Below, one piece after another: positions 10,153 through 23,345 of a stretch of 64,000 bases of DNA. Position 1 is the stretch's first letter. Each line of letters starts with the position of its first letter. The notes beneath the pieces were generated by a model. That model was not told the DNA's origin and ran no database searches. It worked only from the letters and a program-made list of their open reading frames with translations. This DNA comes from Henckelia pumila (lineage: Eukaryota > Streptophyta > Magnoliopsida > Lamiales > Gesneriaceae), in NCBI RefSeq assembly GCF_033568475.1, contig NC_133122.1, positions 160,234,130-160,298,129 on the forward strand, given 5' to 3'. The position numbers were made by a program, and so were the translations under genes.

Positions 10153-13100
10153 ATGGGTTTCAGGCGGAGCCTCTCTGTTGTTTCCGTCTTCCTTTATTTG
10201 CTGCTTTCTTCGTCCGTTTCTCGATCTTTCCCTTTTCCGAGGAAAGAAACCCACAAAATTGAAGGGCCCATCAAAACCTTTGTGGTGCTAGTCATGGAGA
10301 ACCGCTCTTTCGACCATGTCTTGGGATGGCTCAAGAAGACGCGACCCGATATAGATGGTTTAACCGGCGCAGAGTTCAACCGGGTCAACGCTTCCGATCC
10401 TTCCTCGCCACCTGTATACGTCACCGACGGTGCCGTTTTCATCAACTCCGATCCGGGGCACTCTATCCAAGCCATACGAGAACAGATATTTGGGCGCAAC
10501 GATTCTTCGGAGAATCCGGCACCTATGAACGGGTTTGTGCAGCAGGCAGAGAGTATGGGAGTTGTGGGGTTGTCAAAAACCGTCATGAGCGGGTTCAAAC
10601 CGGAACTCGTACCGGTTTACACGGAGTTAGCTAACGAGTTTGCGGTTCTTGACCGGTGGTTCGCCTCGGTTCCGGCATCGACTCAGCCGAATAGGTTGTA
10701 CGTACATTCGGCCACTTCCCATGGTGCCTCCAGTAATGTTAGAAAGGACCTCGTCCATGGCTTCCCTCAGAAGACCATCTTCGATTCTTTGGACGAAAAT
10801 GAGCTCAGTTATGGAATTTATTACCAGAACATTCCGGCTACCATGTTCTACTCTAGCCTCAGGAAGCTCAAAAATGTAGTTAAGTTTCATGATTATAGTT
10901 TAAAGTTCAAACTTCATGCTAAAAAGGGGAAGCTCCCCAACTATGTGGTCATCGAGCAGAGATATTTTGACGTGGAGGTTTGCCCGGCAAACGATGATCA
11001 TCCTTCTCACGACGTGGCCTTGGGGCAGAAGTTCGTCAAGGAAGTATACGAGACACTAAGGTCGAGTCCCCAATGGAATGAGACGGCGCTTTTGATCACA
11101 TATGATGAACATGGTGGATTTTATGATCACGTTCCGACACCTGTTTCTGGAGTGCCCAACCCTGATGGTATCATTGGCCCGGACCCATTTTATTTCGCCT
11201 TTGATAGGCTTGGCGTGCGTGTGCCCACATTGTTGATTTCCCCCTGGATTGAAAAAGGCACTGGTATGTTGTTTCGATGTTTTACTTGTGTAGATGGATA
11301 TCTTGTGCTTGTGACTTGATCCGAATGGTTGCATGATGCTTGTGCCGTGTATAGAATTTTCTGAGATGTAATTAGGAAGGTATGGTTTTTGTGTTGCAAG
11401 GGCAAGTGCAAGAATTATTGAGTTAAGGTGAGGAAGAGATGTAAGTGATGGTGGCTAAAGTCTAAGCAACCTTGGAATCTAGGTCGTTGCCATAGTTATT
11501 TAAGGTGCATGGTACAAGGCAAGGAGGGCCTTACAAAGTAAGCTGCACCAAACATTTATAATGTATTCATATAAATTGGATTTTACTACAATTTTACGTA
11601 GAAAACATAAATATATTTTACAAACTACTTGGCGGGACTAAAACTTCAATCATCTAGATTATTGCAAAGAAAATGGAGAAAGAGTGGGGACTGTTAAAGA
11701 AGAGATCCCGGGGATCGTTCGATATTGAAGCGAAAAAGAATGAAGAGTGGTTTACATAGTGCAGGACTTCAGGTTATGAAAATTTATTAAAGCTTTTGGG
11801 CTTGGCATGATTGGGTTAGATTTTGTTAAGCTAGGCTATGAGTTCTTCTTTAGACCTGAGATCAGAGGGTTGTTTTTTATTTAACTGGATTTCATTTAGG
11901 CGTAATATGGCATAAGGAGTGACTTGCGCCATGCCAAAATCCACGTGCTTAGGTGTGCCTTTTTCAAGGGCTGTGCCTGGCGTTGCCTAATCAGTGCGCC
12001 TAAGTGTGCCTTTTGAAACGGCGCAGACAGATACAGCCCTTTGACAACTGTGGTGGTGTTAGATAGCCTAGGGAATAAAAGTGTAATCATGTCCAGAAAT
12101 TTGGATGGCAAAAATAATTCCTGCGCTGTGCTTGCTCCACTTGAAAGCCCAACATATATCATTTGGCTTGAACTATTTCAAAGTAAGTTTGTTTTTTTCT
12201 TTTCAAGTTGTTTAACCATATAATATTCAGAAATAACTATTTAAAATTATTTGTAACACCATCAGTTTTTTCGTCATAATTTTTTCGTGAAGATCATAAT
12301 ACTACTTTAGAATTCTCATTTTTCTATGTATCACAACAAACCAAAACACCATTTCAAAATTTCAAAATTATGTTTTTAAATCTCTAGTCTCTGCTAAAAA
12401 ACCTCTGAGTTGAACAGAGTTGAAAACCTACCTAATGGTACCTATGTGGCTTCTAATGGGAGATTGGCAAAATTGTTTTGTTTGTCTGGTTTCATGCAGA
12501 TTGTTAGAGTTCGATGTGATTAACTTGTAGCTTAAACATGATAGTACTTTTGATATATTCTTATCTACCATGACTTTCGAGTTGCATTCAAATGCCAATA
12601 TTATTTAAATCTTATCATGTTGAAGTCTATAATATCTTTTTGACTGATGTTTTCTTGGGAGGTGGGATGTCTTCTACAATGTAAATGTATGTGTAAACTG
12701 TAAATGTATGTGTAAACGTGATATAAAATTATACCATTCTTCTGTAATCAAGTGATATATTATTAGAATATTCTTTTTCATCCCTTTTAGTGTGACCGAG
12801 AGATCCAACCATAACAATGTAGATACAGCTTAACTTGGGTATTGCCTTGACCCTCAAAATTTTCAACACTGGTACAGTACATTAGGTCATTTGTTTAGAG
12901 ATTTATCAAGAATTCAGGATCAAGACAATGCATTTTTCTGCTACTTTATTTGCTGTCTTATAGAGGAAGAAATTTTTATGCTAAAGTAAAAAACATTGGA
13001 GAACTGAGCCAATACCTCCTCTGCACCAGTTGAAAGTATTTTACTGTGGAATCTGCAATTTTATCTCTTAGGATATGCTTATCCTTCCTAAGCTTCCTCT

Positions 13101-15424
13101 TGTCATATTGCACTATCATCATTTAATCAATGGTTCTGTCCTAGATGAGAAATCTGCACGTCATTTATTAATAATGAGGGAATTGAAAACAGATTTTTTA
13201 CTTGTTTGTCTTCCCGAAATAGACAGCTTATATTGTTTGAACAATGGTTGTGGATGGATGAGTTGAGGTCTTGACGAGAACATACCTGCCCAGAGTCACG
13301 GTTAACTGAAAAATTACTTCTAATCTGCATCATGCAAGGAAGTAATCTTATTTTAATAAAGAATGATTTTCTAGAAGTGTCTTCTTTCTGTTCTTTCGCT
13401 TGACTGTATTGCTCAATAATTATTTGCTGATTCATAATTCTTTCCGGCAGTGATTCATGAACCAAGTGGCCCAACCCCAGATTCACAGTATGAACACTCT
13501 TCCATACCTGCTACTGTGAAAAAGCTGTTTAATCTTAAGTCAAACTTCTTGACTAAAAGGGATGCATGGGCTGGAACCTTTGAGAACTACTTCCACATGC
13601 GTGATTCTCCTCGTGACGATTGTCCAGGTATTTCCTGTCTTTCAATGAATCCTTGTGTTTGTATTTGTTGTTTGTGTGCATGTTTTGGTATTATCTGCAG
13701 TCAGGTGAACACACATCTGTGTTTATCACTATCACGTAACTATCACGGGGTAAAAATGATTGCAGCGCTTGTTTATGGACTAAATGTGAATGGCTTGTTA
13801 TATTTAATGAATGCTTGCTTGTTTGGCAACCTGCAATCATTTGGTGGCATTTCTTTGGACTTTCTATTATTTATAATTCGAAAGTCTTGAAAATAGCCTT
13901 TAATATATTTTTCAAAAATGTGTTTGGAATGAAAATTTTGAAAGTCTGTGTATTTTATTATTTAGAAATCGGTTTGCTTAACTGCATTAATTTTATTTTT
14001 CGACTTTCATATTTTATACACCGTTACACACTATATTACTGTATATTATATTATCAATATCCATTTGCAAACGCCATTTTGTTTTAAAAACTCTTTGTCA
14101 ATTGTTCATGTTAGATACGAAGAACAACTGCAATTAGTATACAATTTTTATGGAAAAAATATTGTGTTGCAACATTGCCACACAAAGCAGAAAATGAATG
14201 TTCATTTTTGGAGAATCTTCCATTCAAACCTTTTCATTGCATGATCTTTTTGATGGAATTTGATGGCATCATGTGACTAAAAAGGTGAAGAAAGAATCTG
14301 GAGGGAGTCCTCTGAATTCGAAGTTTGATGAATCCTTGTGGCCAATTTTTTTTTATTCTTTTGGAAATATGCAACTAATATAACTAGAAGCGAGCAATAA
14401 CAGTTAAAAAAGTAGGATGCCTCTTGTTTTTAACTGTTTTGCACCCACGATGAAAATACAACTTATAAGGTGTTTGGATTGCTTCCAAAAAGTGTTTTTG
14501 AAATTTGTGAAAGGTAGTGTTTGGATTGCTTATAGGAAGCACTTTTGAACTTTTTCAAGGAAAAACTCAAAAGTGTGAATTTTGTAATTAAAAGATCAAA
14601 AGTGCCTCCTAGAAGCAAATCCTAAACACTACCAAAGGAAAACTCAAAAGCACTTTTTGAAAGCAATCCAAAACAATACCTAAATGTGATAGTAGAAGTG
14701 ATTTTTTGGCCAGAAACAATGCCACGTGAATGGATTATTATGTGTTGGCTTCTACTGGAGATTGTGTAGATAAAAATACTGAAACAGTTCTTGTTGTTGG
14801 CTTCTTGATGGTCGAACCATGGATTTTATCTTCAGGGTTAAGACTTAGGAATACTACGTAGTAGTTCTTCTTTGTTGTAATGAAGTGAATCCTGTCATGG
14901 CATATTGTCCATTTTAAACTAATGATCACTATAGTTACACGACTACCTTCCGTGACAATCAACTTGTAGTTTGAGTTGTGACTTTGGCTCTATTATACTG
15001 GTGTTTAGTGTTTTAAGTAGCCACCGAGTTGCTTTGTTTTCAAGCATGGAACTTGCATGGTCACGAAACATACGATTTCTTATTTTTTTGTCTTCCTTCA
15101 GAAAAACTTCCTGAAGTTGAGATGAGTTTGAGGCCATTTGGACCAAAGGAAGATGTAGAACTATCTGAATTCCAAATCGAAATGATTCAACTTGCATCAC
15201 AGCTCAATGGTGACCATATACTGAATACCTATCCTGATATTGGAAGAAGCATGACTGTGGGTGAAGCTAATCAGTACGCTGAGGATGCAGTGAAAAGGTT
15301 CTTGGAAGCTGGAAGAGCTGCTTTGAAAGCTGGAGCGAATGAATCCGCCCTTGTTATCATGAGGCCTGCCCTCACTACTCGCACGGAAGTTGAAGTTGGT
15401 GGCCGTTATCACGATTCTAGTTGA
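10153..15424 (+). CDS. NPC1: Non-specific phospholipase C, NPC1 type (3 exons)
   Basis: Exons are 10153-11263, 13451-13627 and 15102-15424, joined by GT-AG introns both in phase 1. They give 536 aa, close to the usual family length of 510-540. NPC enzymes hydrolyse the head group of phosphatidylcholine and other phospholipids to yield diacylglycerol. Residues 1-25 form a hydrophobic signal peptide. The phosphoesterase motifs are present: ENRSFDH (49-55), TQPNR (about 177), DEHGGFYDH (318-326) and [14 protein letters not shown] (to 369). Exon 2 ([13 protein letters not shown] ... [11 protein letters not shown]) and exon 3 (EKLPEV ... [13 protein letters not shown] tail) match the NPC1 subgroup best. 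No stop or frameshift was seen, so it is probably functional. Introns are large (2,187 and 1,474 bp), and intron 2 holds a MITE. The subgroup call rests on remembered family sequence. Confidence 0.93.
11264..13450 (+). other. NPC1 intron 1
   Basis: A phase 1 intron of 2,187 bp with donor GTATGT and acceptor CGGCAG. It is AT-rich. A segment at about 11490-12030 differs in texture: it repeats GCGCCTAAGTGTGCCTTT-like motifs and may be a decayed transposon, but no termini were identified. Confidence 0.85.
14469..14680. mobile_element. Tourist/PIF-type MITE in NPC1 intron 2
   Basis: 212 bp with long imperfect inverted arms. The left end GGTGTTTGGATTGCTTCC pairs with the right end, whose complement is GGTATTGTTTTGGATTGC, and both arms continue for more than 80 bp. 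Flanking TAA (14466-14468 and 14681-14683) fits the TWA target duplication of PIF/Harbinger. Confidence 0.8.
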
Positions 15425-16154
15425 TACGATTGCTTTTCTTGGTCCCCATTTTTGTACATAAACTACGAACAAATACGATGTTGTATTATGTTTGAACTGC
15501 AGAAGGTGGAAGCTGATGAACAGTGAAGAATATGATATGTTGTATTGCATGAACCTGAATTGTATAATCTATACGTCAAAGAAATGTGGAGAGGTGACTT
15601 TCTTGTGAGAATTGGATTCACAAATTTATTGGTATACTTAGAAGTCTTGGCATTTTGTCTTCTTTCATTTGCCTATCTTCTAAATTTTGTCAACTAGTAC
15701 ATTCTATTCACTTTTGTTCCTCTGTCAGTGACCAAAATGCTTCTGCGACGCATATGGAGTTTAAATACAAACGAACCACGGCAGCTGTCACAGGGGTTAT
15801 GCAATGCAGCGGACAATTGCTATTTTTTTCAATCCTTGTGTAGGTAGACTTGCATGCAGTCAAGCTCATCACCCTCAAAACATTTTTTTATCGCACGTGT
15901 GTTTGAATATATTCTGAATTTAACTAACACAAAGTCAAACAAGTAGAGGAACAATGTACGAGTGGGTGTGTTGCAGGCGTGTCAGACACGTGGCATGCTA
16001 AAATGTGAAAAAAAAAATCTAATTTCTAAATCAAACGAATATAAGCTCCGGTTAAGCATCGAAAACTAAGGAAAATAATAGTTGGCCTTCAAATTAATTA
16101 AATAATCTATTTTTTTTATGTCAAACACAATGGCACACGATATTTACAGGCAAT
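15425..16154 (+). other. NPC1 3' UTR and intergenic sequence
   Basis: AT-rich sequence follows the NPC1 stop. The transcript end is not marked by a clear AATAAA. Nothing else recognisable is seen up to the retroelement remnant. Confidence 0.5.
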
Positions 16155-16866
16155 CTGACAAACCTTACACGTGTATATATGAAGCCTCGTGTAACTCATG
16201 ATCATATAAACGAAATACAATGCAGAAAACTAAGTGAGAAACAAGAGTACCTGCCTTGCCAACCGTCGCGTCTGGATGAAGACAAGTGTAACTATCACAT
16301 TCAAGCACTGTTTGAATGCCACTTGGTTTTACATGCTTCCAAGTGTCCTAAACTACCTAATAACCATCCAAACAATCAGAAGACGCCACATACATGTTTG
16401 AAAAAAAAGTCGAACTCGAGTTGACTAGGTGCACCCTAACCAAGCTCAATCTTGCCAACACTTTTCTGCATCAAACCATCCCCGAAATGAAATGTGCTAA
16501 CTTGTTTATATATTTGACCAACTCTAAATGCCTAAGTTATGCACCAACACAACTAGGTGTTAGGCATCGACACTTAGCTTCAAGGCACTCTACGTTCATG
16601 GCATGAATCCGAGCCAACCGATGCTGCATCCACTCGGAAACACACCATGACGCTTCACGCAAACATGATGGCTCAAATATTACTTAGGCAATCACGGATG
16701 TAACAGACCTCCCCCACTCGATGAACTCCACGTCCTCATTGGGGCAGTGACCAATCCTTTTGATTCTAAGCACTTCTCAACGGCACCTTCAAATTGTCAT
16801 GATTTTACATTCCTTTCCCAAGTCGCATCTTCATCGGCTTTGCCTTCCCACTTAACCAAGTATTTT
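16155..16866 (-). mobile_element. Ty3/gypsy remnant: chromodomain tail plus LTR start
   Basis: On the - strand, 16866-16710 encodes a degenerate chromodomain (KYLVKWEGKADEDATWER, then QFEGAVEKC). It is followed by the serine/glycine-rich tail common at the end of gypsy pol, and then TGTTACATCC at 16705, which looks like an LTR start. The LTR would run leftward; its end is not fixed. One in-frame stop lies in the chromodomain. The rest of pol is absent to the right, where AT-rich sequence begins. Confidence 0.6.
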
Positions 16867-17080
16867 TGTTAAGATATATATATATTGAGTTTTGCTATGA
16901 TGAGCAACAGAAGTGCTCACGGTGTTTGTTCACCATAGCAAAATTGTATATATACTATACAAATGTATGTGTTATACACACAGGTATTTTTATATGTTAT
17001 ATGTATATATTGATTTATATTTATATAATTAATTCGTACATATATGTATGTATGTATTATTATTATTTTTATTTTTTTTT

Positions 17081-18200
17081 AGGGGAGTGTTTTTTACACT
17101 CCAAAAATTGTTGATCATGCTCCATCTTCTATATGCAATTTATAATTAGACAAATTTGTCCTTAAACTAACTTTTCTTATATTTTAAATTTTTTATTTAC
17201 TTTAAAAAAAACTCAAAATTCAATATTTTTTTGTATATAAACAACTAAAATTTAATATTTTAAAAAAACTATCATAATTTTTTATCATATCTAAATAAAA
17301 TAAAGAATATCAAAAAAAATATTTTAATCTAAAAATGTGATATTATAAATATTTTATATCACATTTTAATATGAACACAAAATATTGGTAAATCGTAAAC
17401 TCACAAAAATGTAAATATTGGGATATAAAACATTTTAATTTACCAAAAATTTATAAAATTTAAAGCTTAAAAAAATACAAGTTATATTACAATTTGAGAT
17501 TAAAAATAATGTTGTATGTATATTATGTTTTATAATATTTAATAAAAATATCAAGTGATTATCAACGTTATATTTATAAGATAATTTATTGTTTTAATTT
17601 TGTCGATTTTATGTAAATAAATAATAAATATTAAATTAAATTTTATATATATATTTTTTTAATTTTTTTTATGAAGAATGTTGTTTGAAAAATATTTCAA
17701 CTATAAATTTGACCGATGATATATTATTTTCATTTTCATTTTATAGAAATATATCATTTATAAGATATTATGATTAATTATATATATATATACATATATA
17801 TATATATTTAAAAGTATAATGAAAAATAAGAAGAGATGAAATAACATATTTAAAACGTTAGAATTAGCTAAGTAATATATCTTGTTTCAAATAATCGTAA
17901 ATAAATAAAATAATACGTTAATTAAGATTAAAAAAACAATAATTAGTTAAGTGAATCATACTATTACTATTTGTCTTGAGTTTTTATTTATTTAAGGATA
18001 TCTACAAATTTAACGATAATTATAATATTTTAGGTAACTAAATTAATATTATTGATGAACTTACTAAAAATAAGGACAATCAAATAAAGGGTACAATTGT
18101 CAACTAATAGTACAAAAATGATCCTGTCAAAAAAAAATAGTACAAAAATGAAAATTGGAGTCTATTTAACAAAAAATGGAGTGTGAATAACACTACCCTT
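17081..18200. mobile_element. AT-rich inverted-repeat element, non-coding
   Basis: The left end AGGGGAGTGTTTTTTACACTCC and the complement of the right end, AGGGTAGTGTTATTCACACTCC, are near matches. Each is itself a small hairpin. The 1.1 kb interior is very AT-rich and has no coding capacity. Flanks are low-complexity T/A, so a target duplication (possibly TTATTTTTAT) cannot be trusted. Superfamily unknown. Confidence 0.5.
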
Positions 18201-18214
18201 ATTTTTATTTATAT

Positions 18215-18405
18215 GTAAATATTAGCTATGGTTTTATTGAAACGGACGCTAATATTAGCGGCGGTTTTAGTAAAATGGTCGGTAATTTTAGCGGTGGTTT
18301 TGATAAAATCATTCTTACATTTGTGACATTTTTAGTAAAACGGTCGCTAATATTTGCAATGGTTTTGGTAAAATGGTCACAAATATTAGCGACAATTTAA
18401 TAAAA
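18215..18405. repeat. Array of diverged AGCGGCGGTTTTAGTAAAAYGGTCG units
   Basis: Several direct and inverted copies of a motif of about 25-35 bp (TATTAGCGGCGGTTTTAGTAAAA-type) occur here. Such arrays are typical of the subterminal regions of CACTA-like and other TIR transposons. No CACTA terminus is visible, and the array is cut against a truncated LTR at about 18406. Confidence 0.5.
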
Positions 18406-18907
18406 AAATATTTTTAATCTGTCTGTGCTTGTATTTATGTAGTACTCGTTATCCCTCATATTCTTGCTGAGTCTTTTAGACTCACTACACTTATTGTTTT
18501 CAGGAGATGAGTATTTCATTGAGATCGAGGGGCAAGACTATCGAGTGGACTGCGATGCGGGCACGGCACATCCCTCCGAACTATGTTAGTCTTTCGCATA
18601 AGTTTTATTTTAACACTTTAAAGTCTTTTATTTTGTTGATTGGATAAATGATATTGTAAGGATTTATAGAATTATTTGTGGGCATGTAAATATGTAATTG
18701 CATAATCTTTTGATGTTCGAAATGTCGAATCTTTTTTGCGGTTCTCGTTCCTTTCTCGGTCTAGTTTATTTAGTGTTGTTGTTTGCATTTTAAATTTATT
18801 GTCTGTGACAGGTGGTTTGTGATATAAATAGATAGGTCATTCCAAATTTTTTTGAAAAATCCGTATTTTATTTAGTTTAATTATAAGAAGTAGTTAGGGT
18901 CGTTTCA
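18406..18907 (+). repeat. Truncated 5' LTR of the LARD-like element
   Basis: Matches the last 500 bp of the 3' LTR (from ATTTTTAAT at about 24627) to the shared end GTCGTTTCA. About 2.76 kb of its left part is missing. Confidence 0.9.
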
Positions 18908-21862
18908 GTTGGTATCAGAGCATGGTTCTGGTTTGGGTTGTGCCTACTGCCGGTTGCAAGAAACTCGAGAAGTCTCGCCTCAAAGTCTGTAAATTTTTAA
19001 AGAATTTTACATGTTAGTCATACTTGAATTGATACGTCAAATGTTTTGATGTCATCTTCTTTTTAGAATATTTTCAAAACTAGATGTTTAATTTATTTAA
19101 GTGTGTAGTTTAATGTTTATTTTTGTTCAAAACTTCTTTCATAGTTTAAAGTGTACTATTTGACTGTTTATTTTTTTTATAGCATGCAGTTCCAAGTTAA
19201 ACGGAGTTGGTGTACAAATATTCCTTCCAGTTTTAGACAGTACGTGGTTGTTGTTTGAGTTATTAGGTAGTGTTAACAATTTTGATGAGATTGTAGGAGT
19301 TTGTTGGAAAACATTAAACTTGTGTATTAGGATATATTAATTGTGTGTTATTATTGTAAGTTGTTTTCTTATACTGGGTTTTAATCGGATGTAACTAAGT
19401 GTATAGGTTGCTTAGAAATTTCTAGGCGTGTGTTTAGTCAGTTAAGTTTATGAATAGAACTCATGTGAAGACTTGGGATACGAACTTGGTTTTATATTAT
19501 TATGGATAGTTGAATTTTTTTTGTTTATTTGGGCAAGTATGATTTTTGGAAAATAGTGAGTCGGTTACTATGAGCCTTTCAATCTTGTGAACTATTATTT
19601 CGATCATTAATTTCCTTATCCTTTAATTGTGCTTGCATCCATTGCAACAAATACTTTTGAGTATCTGAAATTTTCTTGCACTTTCTTTGAGCATTTATGG
19701 ATTCGTATGACATTAATCAGCGTTGAATTCTGCTACTTTGACATTGGTTGAACTTCTTAATAAAACCTTGTTCATGTTTTACACTTCTTGAAATTTTTCT
19801 TCGGTTCTATAGCCACATGTTGATGTGAGTAAGATTCACTTTTTTTTTTCTTTTTGGTGATCTACTTATGTTGTTGTTGACATCTGAATATGCTTTAGGA
19901 CCGTTTTTTCCCCTGATTATTGACTTGTGTGGACTTCTCTCGATTGAAGTCACACCGATTGTTTTAATTGTGCTTTTATGGTTTGAGCATGATGTCATTA
20001 CCCTTGGATGAGTGATCACCAGATTTGTTATCTTGTTGGCTCATATTCATTGTTCTTGGAGCCTCTATTATTATTCATCCACCCTTAGAATTCAATTGTG
20101 AGTGAGTTGTTTTCACTAATCCAGATTTCTATTTTCGGCTCGTTTGTTTGTAATGCTTGCATCATTTCATTTCATATTGAGCAGCATTACTTGTATATTT
20201 GTTTCCTTTCGTGATCCATCATGATAAGGATTTTGGTGGATCATAGTTTCAATTATCAATTCGAATTCTTGTGTAGAGAATTGGTTCGTAGCCGCTTAGT
20301 AAGTGTTTAGACTATTGGAATTTAGTATTAGTACTAGATAAATCCTAAGATATCGTTGTGTTCTGAGGAATGATGACTATCAATTATATCTGGTTCTAGC
20401 GAGTGGACTGCTAGGTAGTAAATTAATTGAATGAGTTGTTTCAATTTTAAATAGGATCGTTAAGAGTAAACAGATTATTTTGGTAAGCTGAATGACTGGT
20501 CTGTCGTGAGATAGGGAAATAGAGCTGTCCCTAGAATACTTTTGAGTGCTTTACATTTGCATTATAAGACTTTGAGATTGTCGACCGGTAAGACTAATGC
20601 ACCAATTATGGGAATAGAATGATGAATAGAATATTTAGGAAGTTTTTTGGATAAGCTGTAGATTTATTTACCGGTGAAATGCTAAGGAACTGGAGGAACA
20701 GTTAGAAAGCAATTACGATCGGGTTACAAACTCTTCGAGGTGTCCAATTGTATACTAAGTTCTTGAAATATGAATTCGGGTTGTACATATTATACTTTGG
20801 GAATTTTTTGGATTTTCAGACTTGTTGTCAAGATGAACTAGAGATTTGAAATATATCTTCAGGCGATATGTAGGAATTGTTTGGTACTTAGAGACCATCT
20901 AATCCAATAAGCGGAGAATAGCTCGTATTATATTTTGACTTGAATTGTACTTATGGATTTCTTAGTCGTTGCGTCTCGGATAGAAGAAGTGGATAAATTT
21001 ATTGGAAAATTTTAATTAAGAGTTGAACTTGCGGTAGAATCAAAGACACTAGAGATGAACGCATAAATTGGTGAATGGAGATTTTGGGATCTGTCTAATC
21101 ACCTATTTGGATTCTATATGTTATCAGATAATATCTTGGAACCGAACAAAATGTTATGAGTATATTTTCTTATCAAGGATTAGATTAGATTTATTTATAG
21201 AAATGGGTCAGATTCATATCATATTTTGACACCTAACAAGGTATAATTGTATAGTCCCTTAGCTGTCCTCTTTAGAAGAATTTAGAGTTTAGTCTCTAAT
21301 TAATTTGAGGACTTGTGAATTTTTTAAGACCTCGAGTTGTATATTATATGAGTTAAGTTTAATTGGTAAATAGACGATAAGCATAGTTTCGTTGTTAGGA
21401 AGTTTTTAAGTTATCGTTGCGGTTGACATAAATTAATTTAGTGGTTATAGGGACTCGATTGCCTGGAATTCCGACGTAGGGAATAAGGTTAGCAAAATGT
21501 AAGTTGTGCGATAACTTAAAGACCTAAGAATTTGTAGGTTGTAGAACTTATGAGTTGCGGTAAGAGAACGTTTTTAAGTTGATAAATTTAGATTGAAGGT
21601 AAATTGAGGAGAGATAAAATTGAGGATAAGACCACTTGGAAAGATGTAAGAATTGTAATTTTTTTTATTGCAATAAGAGTTAATCAGATCCTTGATGATA
21701 TAGATATCAGTAAGCATCAGAGTGCGCAGCGAAAGCTGATTTGGGCCAACTCATGTGAGTGCAAAGTTAAAAAATTTAGTGTTGATCTGGTCTAAGGTAT
21801 TCGAACCTAGTTAGTAAGTCTTGAATTTCGAGGACAAAATTCCATATAAGGGGGGAAGAAAT
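18908..21862 (+). other. Interior of the LARD-like element, no coding capacity
   Basis: After the primer-binding site there is no gag, protease, RT or integrase motif and no long frame. A 63-codon frame at 21604-21795 (…QSAQRKLIWANS…KKFSVDLV) faintly recalls the integrase C-terminal region that lies just before the polypurine tract in Tekay elements, so the interior may be extremely decayed pol rather than sequence that never coded. That reading is weak. Confidence 0.5.
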
Positions 21863-22975
21863 TGTAGTACCTAAAACCCAATCTACTAAATCGCATGCAT
21901 TAAATTTAAAAATATTAGGATTATTATTTTTAAGTTTATTTGATTTAAATTCCTTATTTAAATTATGTGCTAATAAAATATTTTTATTATTTATTCAATG
22001 ATTTTATTGTACTAACTATTTAATTAATTTTTTTAACGGTTTAAGTTTATTTGTCAAAATGATTTTATTATGCAATTTAATTGTTTTAATATTTTAAAGG
22101 TTTAAGCTTGCATATTTAAATGATTTTAATTAATTGTTTAGTTTATTCTTTTAAATGATTTTAATTGTTTATATTATTTTTTTAAATATTTTCGAGTGTC
22201 CAACTTATTTATTTTAAATAGCCTTAGTTTAGCGGATAATTATTTTAAATTATTTTAAATCGCTCTGCTTGATATTTAAATATTTTACTCGTTGTCGTGA
22301 CATCAAAATATTTAAAGTGTTGATTTTTAATTACTAAGTTGCTAAGTTTGGTCTAGCATTTCTTAAAAGTGTGTAGCATTTTTTTTTTAAAATGCATACA
22401 CTTACATTTCCTATAGTTACACCTACACTTAACAAACTTGACTTAATTAAACCCTAGCCTCCAACACTTTACGCTCTCAACACACACTCAAACTCACGCA
22501 CACCCACACACACACACACAACTCACGGTATTGCCCTGTTTCTCCATAGAAGAAGCCATCGGCTTCTCAAGCTCACGCCGCCTCCATCTTCATTTCTTCT
22601 CCGGCAAATCACTCCAAAGCAAGCTGGTCGAGATTTCCATTACCTTTGAGCTCGATTTCAGCTCATTTCCAGCTCGAAGCAACTCCATTTCTTTCCATTC
22701 GATTTCGGCCATAGCTCATTGAGCTTTTGTGTTCTTCGAATTTTTCTAGCTTAGGCAAGGATAATGGCTTCTTTGCTTCACCTTGTAGATTATTATATGT
22801 TGTGTGTTGCATTTCTTGAAGCATTCGAAATTTTTGAGTATATTCCTGCCCTGTTCGAGAATTTAGTTTCCCTGCTCTTCGATTTTATTTTCCAGAAAAC
22901 TCTTGCATTTTACTTGGCTCGGTTTGCTGCTATGATCTTTAGATTTTTTATTTGCATTTGATTGGTGGTTGTCCA

Positions 22976-23345
22976 TAAGCATGAGTTCGAGCATGTTCAG
23001 ATTATTTCCATGCTTTGTGTTCGAAATTCCAGAAATCTTCATAGCATATGGTTGAGCATTCTGTCCAGATTTTCTTCATGCTTTGTTGTTCTAAAATCTC
23101 AGAATTTTTCCTTAGCATTGTGGTTCAAAAATTTCAGATTATCTTCTTAGCTTGTGGTGTTCGAATTCCAGAAATCTTTCCCATGCCTTGCTTGTTCGAA
23201 AATTTCAGATTATTACCTTGGCTTGTGTGGTTGAAATTTCAGAGTTTTCATAGCTTGTTGGTTCGAACATTTTCCAGATTTTTTCTTAGCATGTGTTCGA
23301 TCATAATTCCAGATTTTTTTTCCTTCATGGCATGGTTCGAATATT
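22976..23345 (+). repeat. Diverged minisatellite in the LTR
   Basis: About ten imperfect units of 32-40 bp, each opening with TTCGAA-like sequence followed by (T)TCCAGATT and CTTAGC-TGTGG. Unit lengths and sequences vary widely. Confidence 0.7.

Noticed and set aside
10194..10890. Frames opposite and within NPC1 exon 1
   Set aside because: Shadows of the NPC1 coding sequence in other frames.
21604..21795. Possible integrase C-terminus in the LARD-like element
   Set aside because: Similarity is limited to a few scattered residues; mentioned only as a weak possibility.
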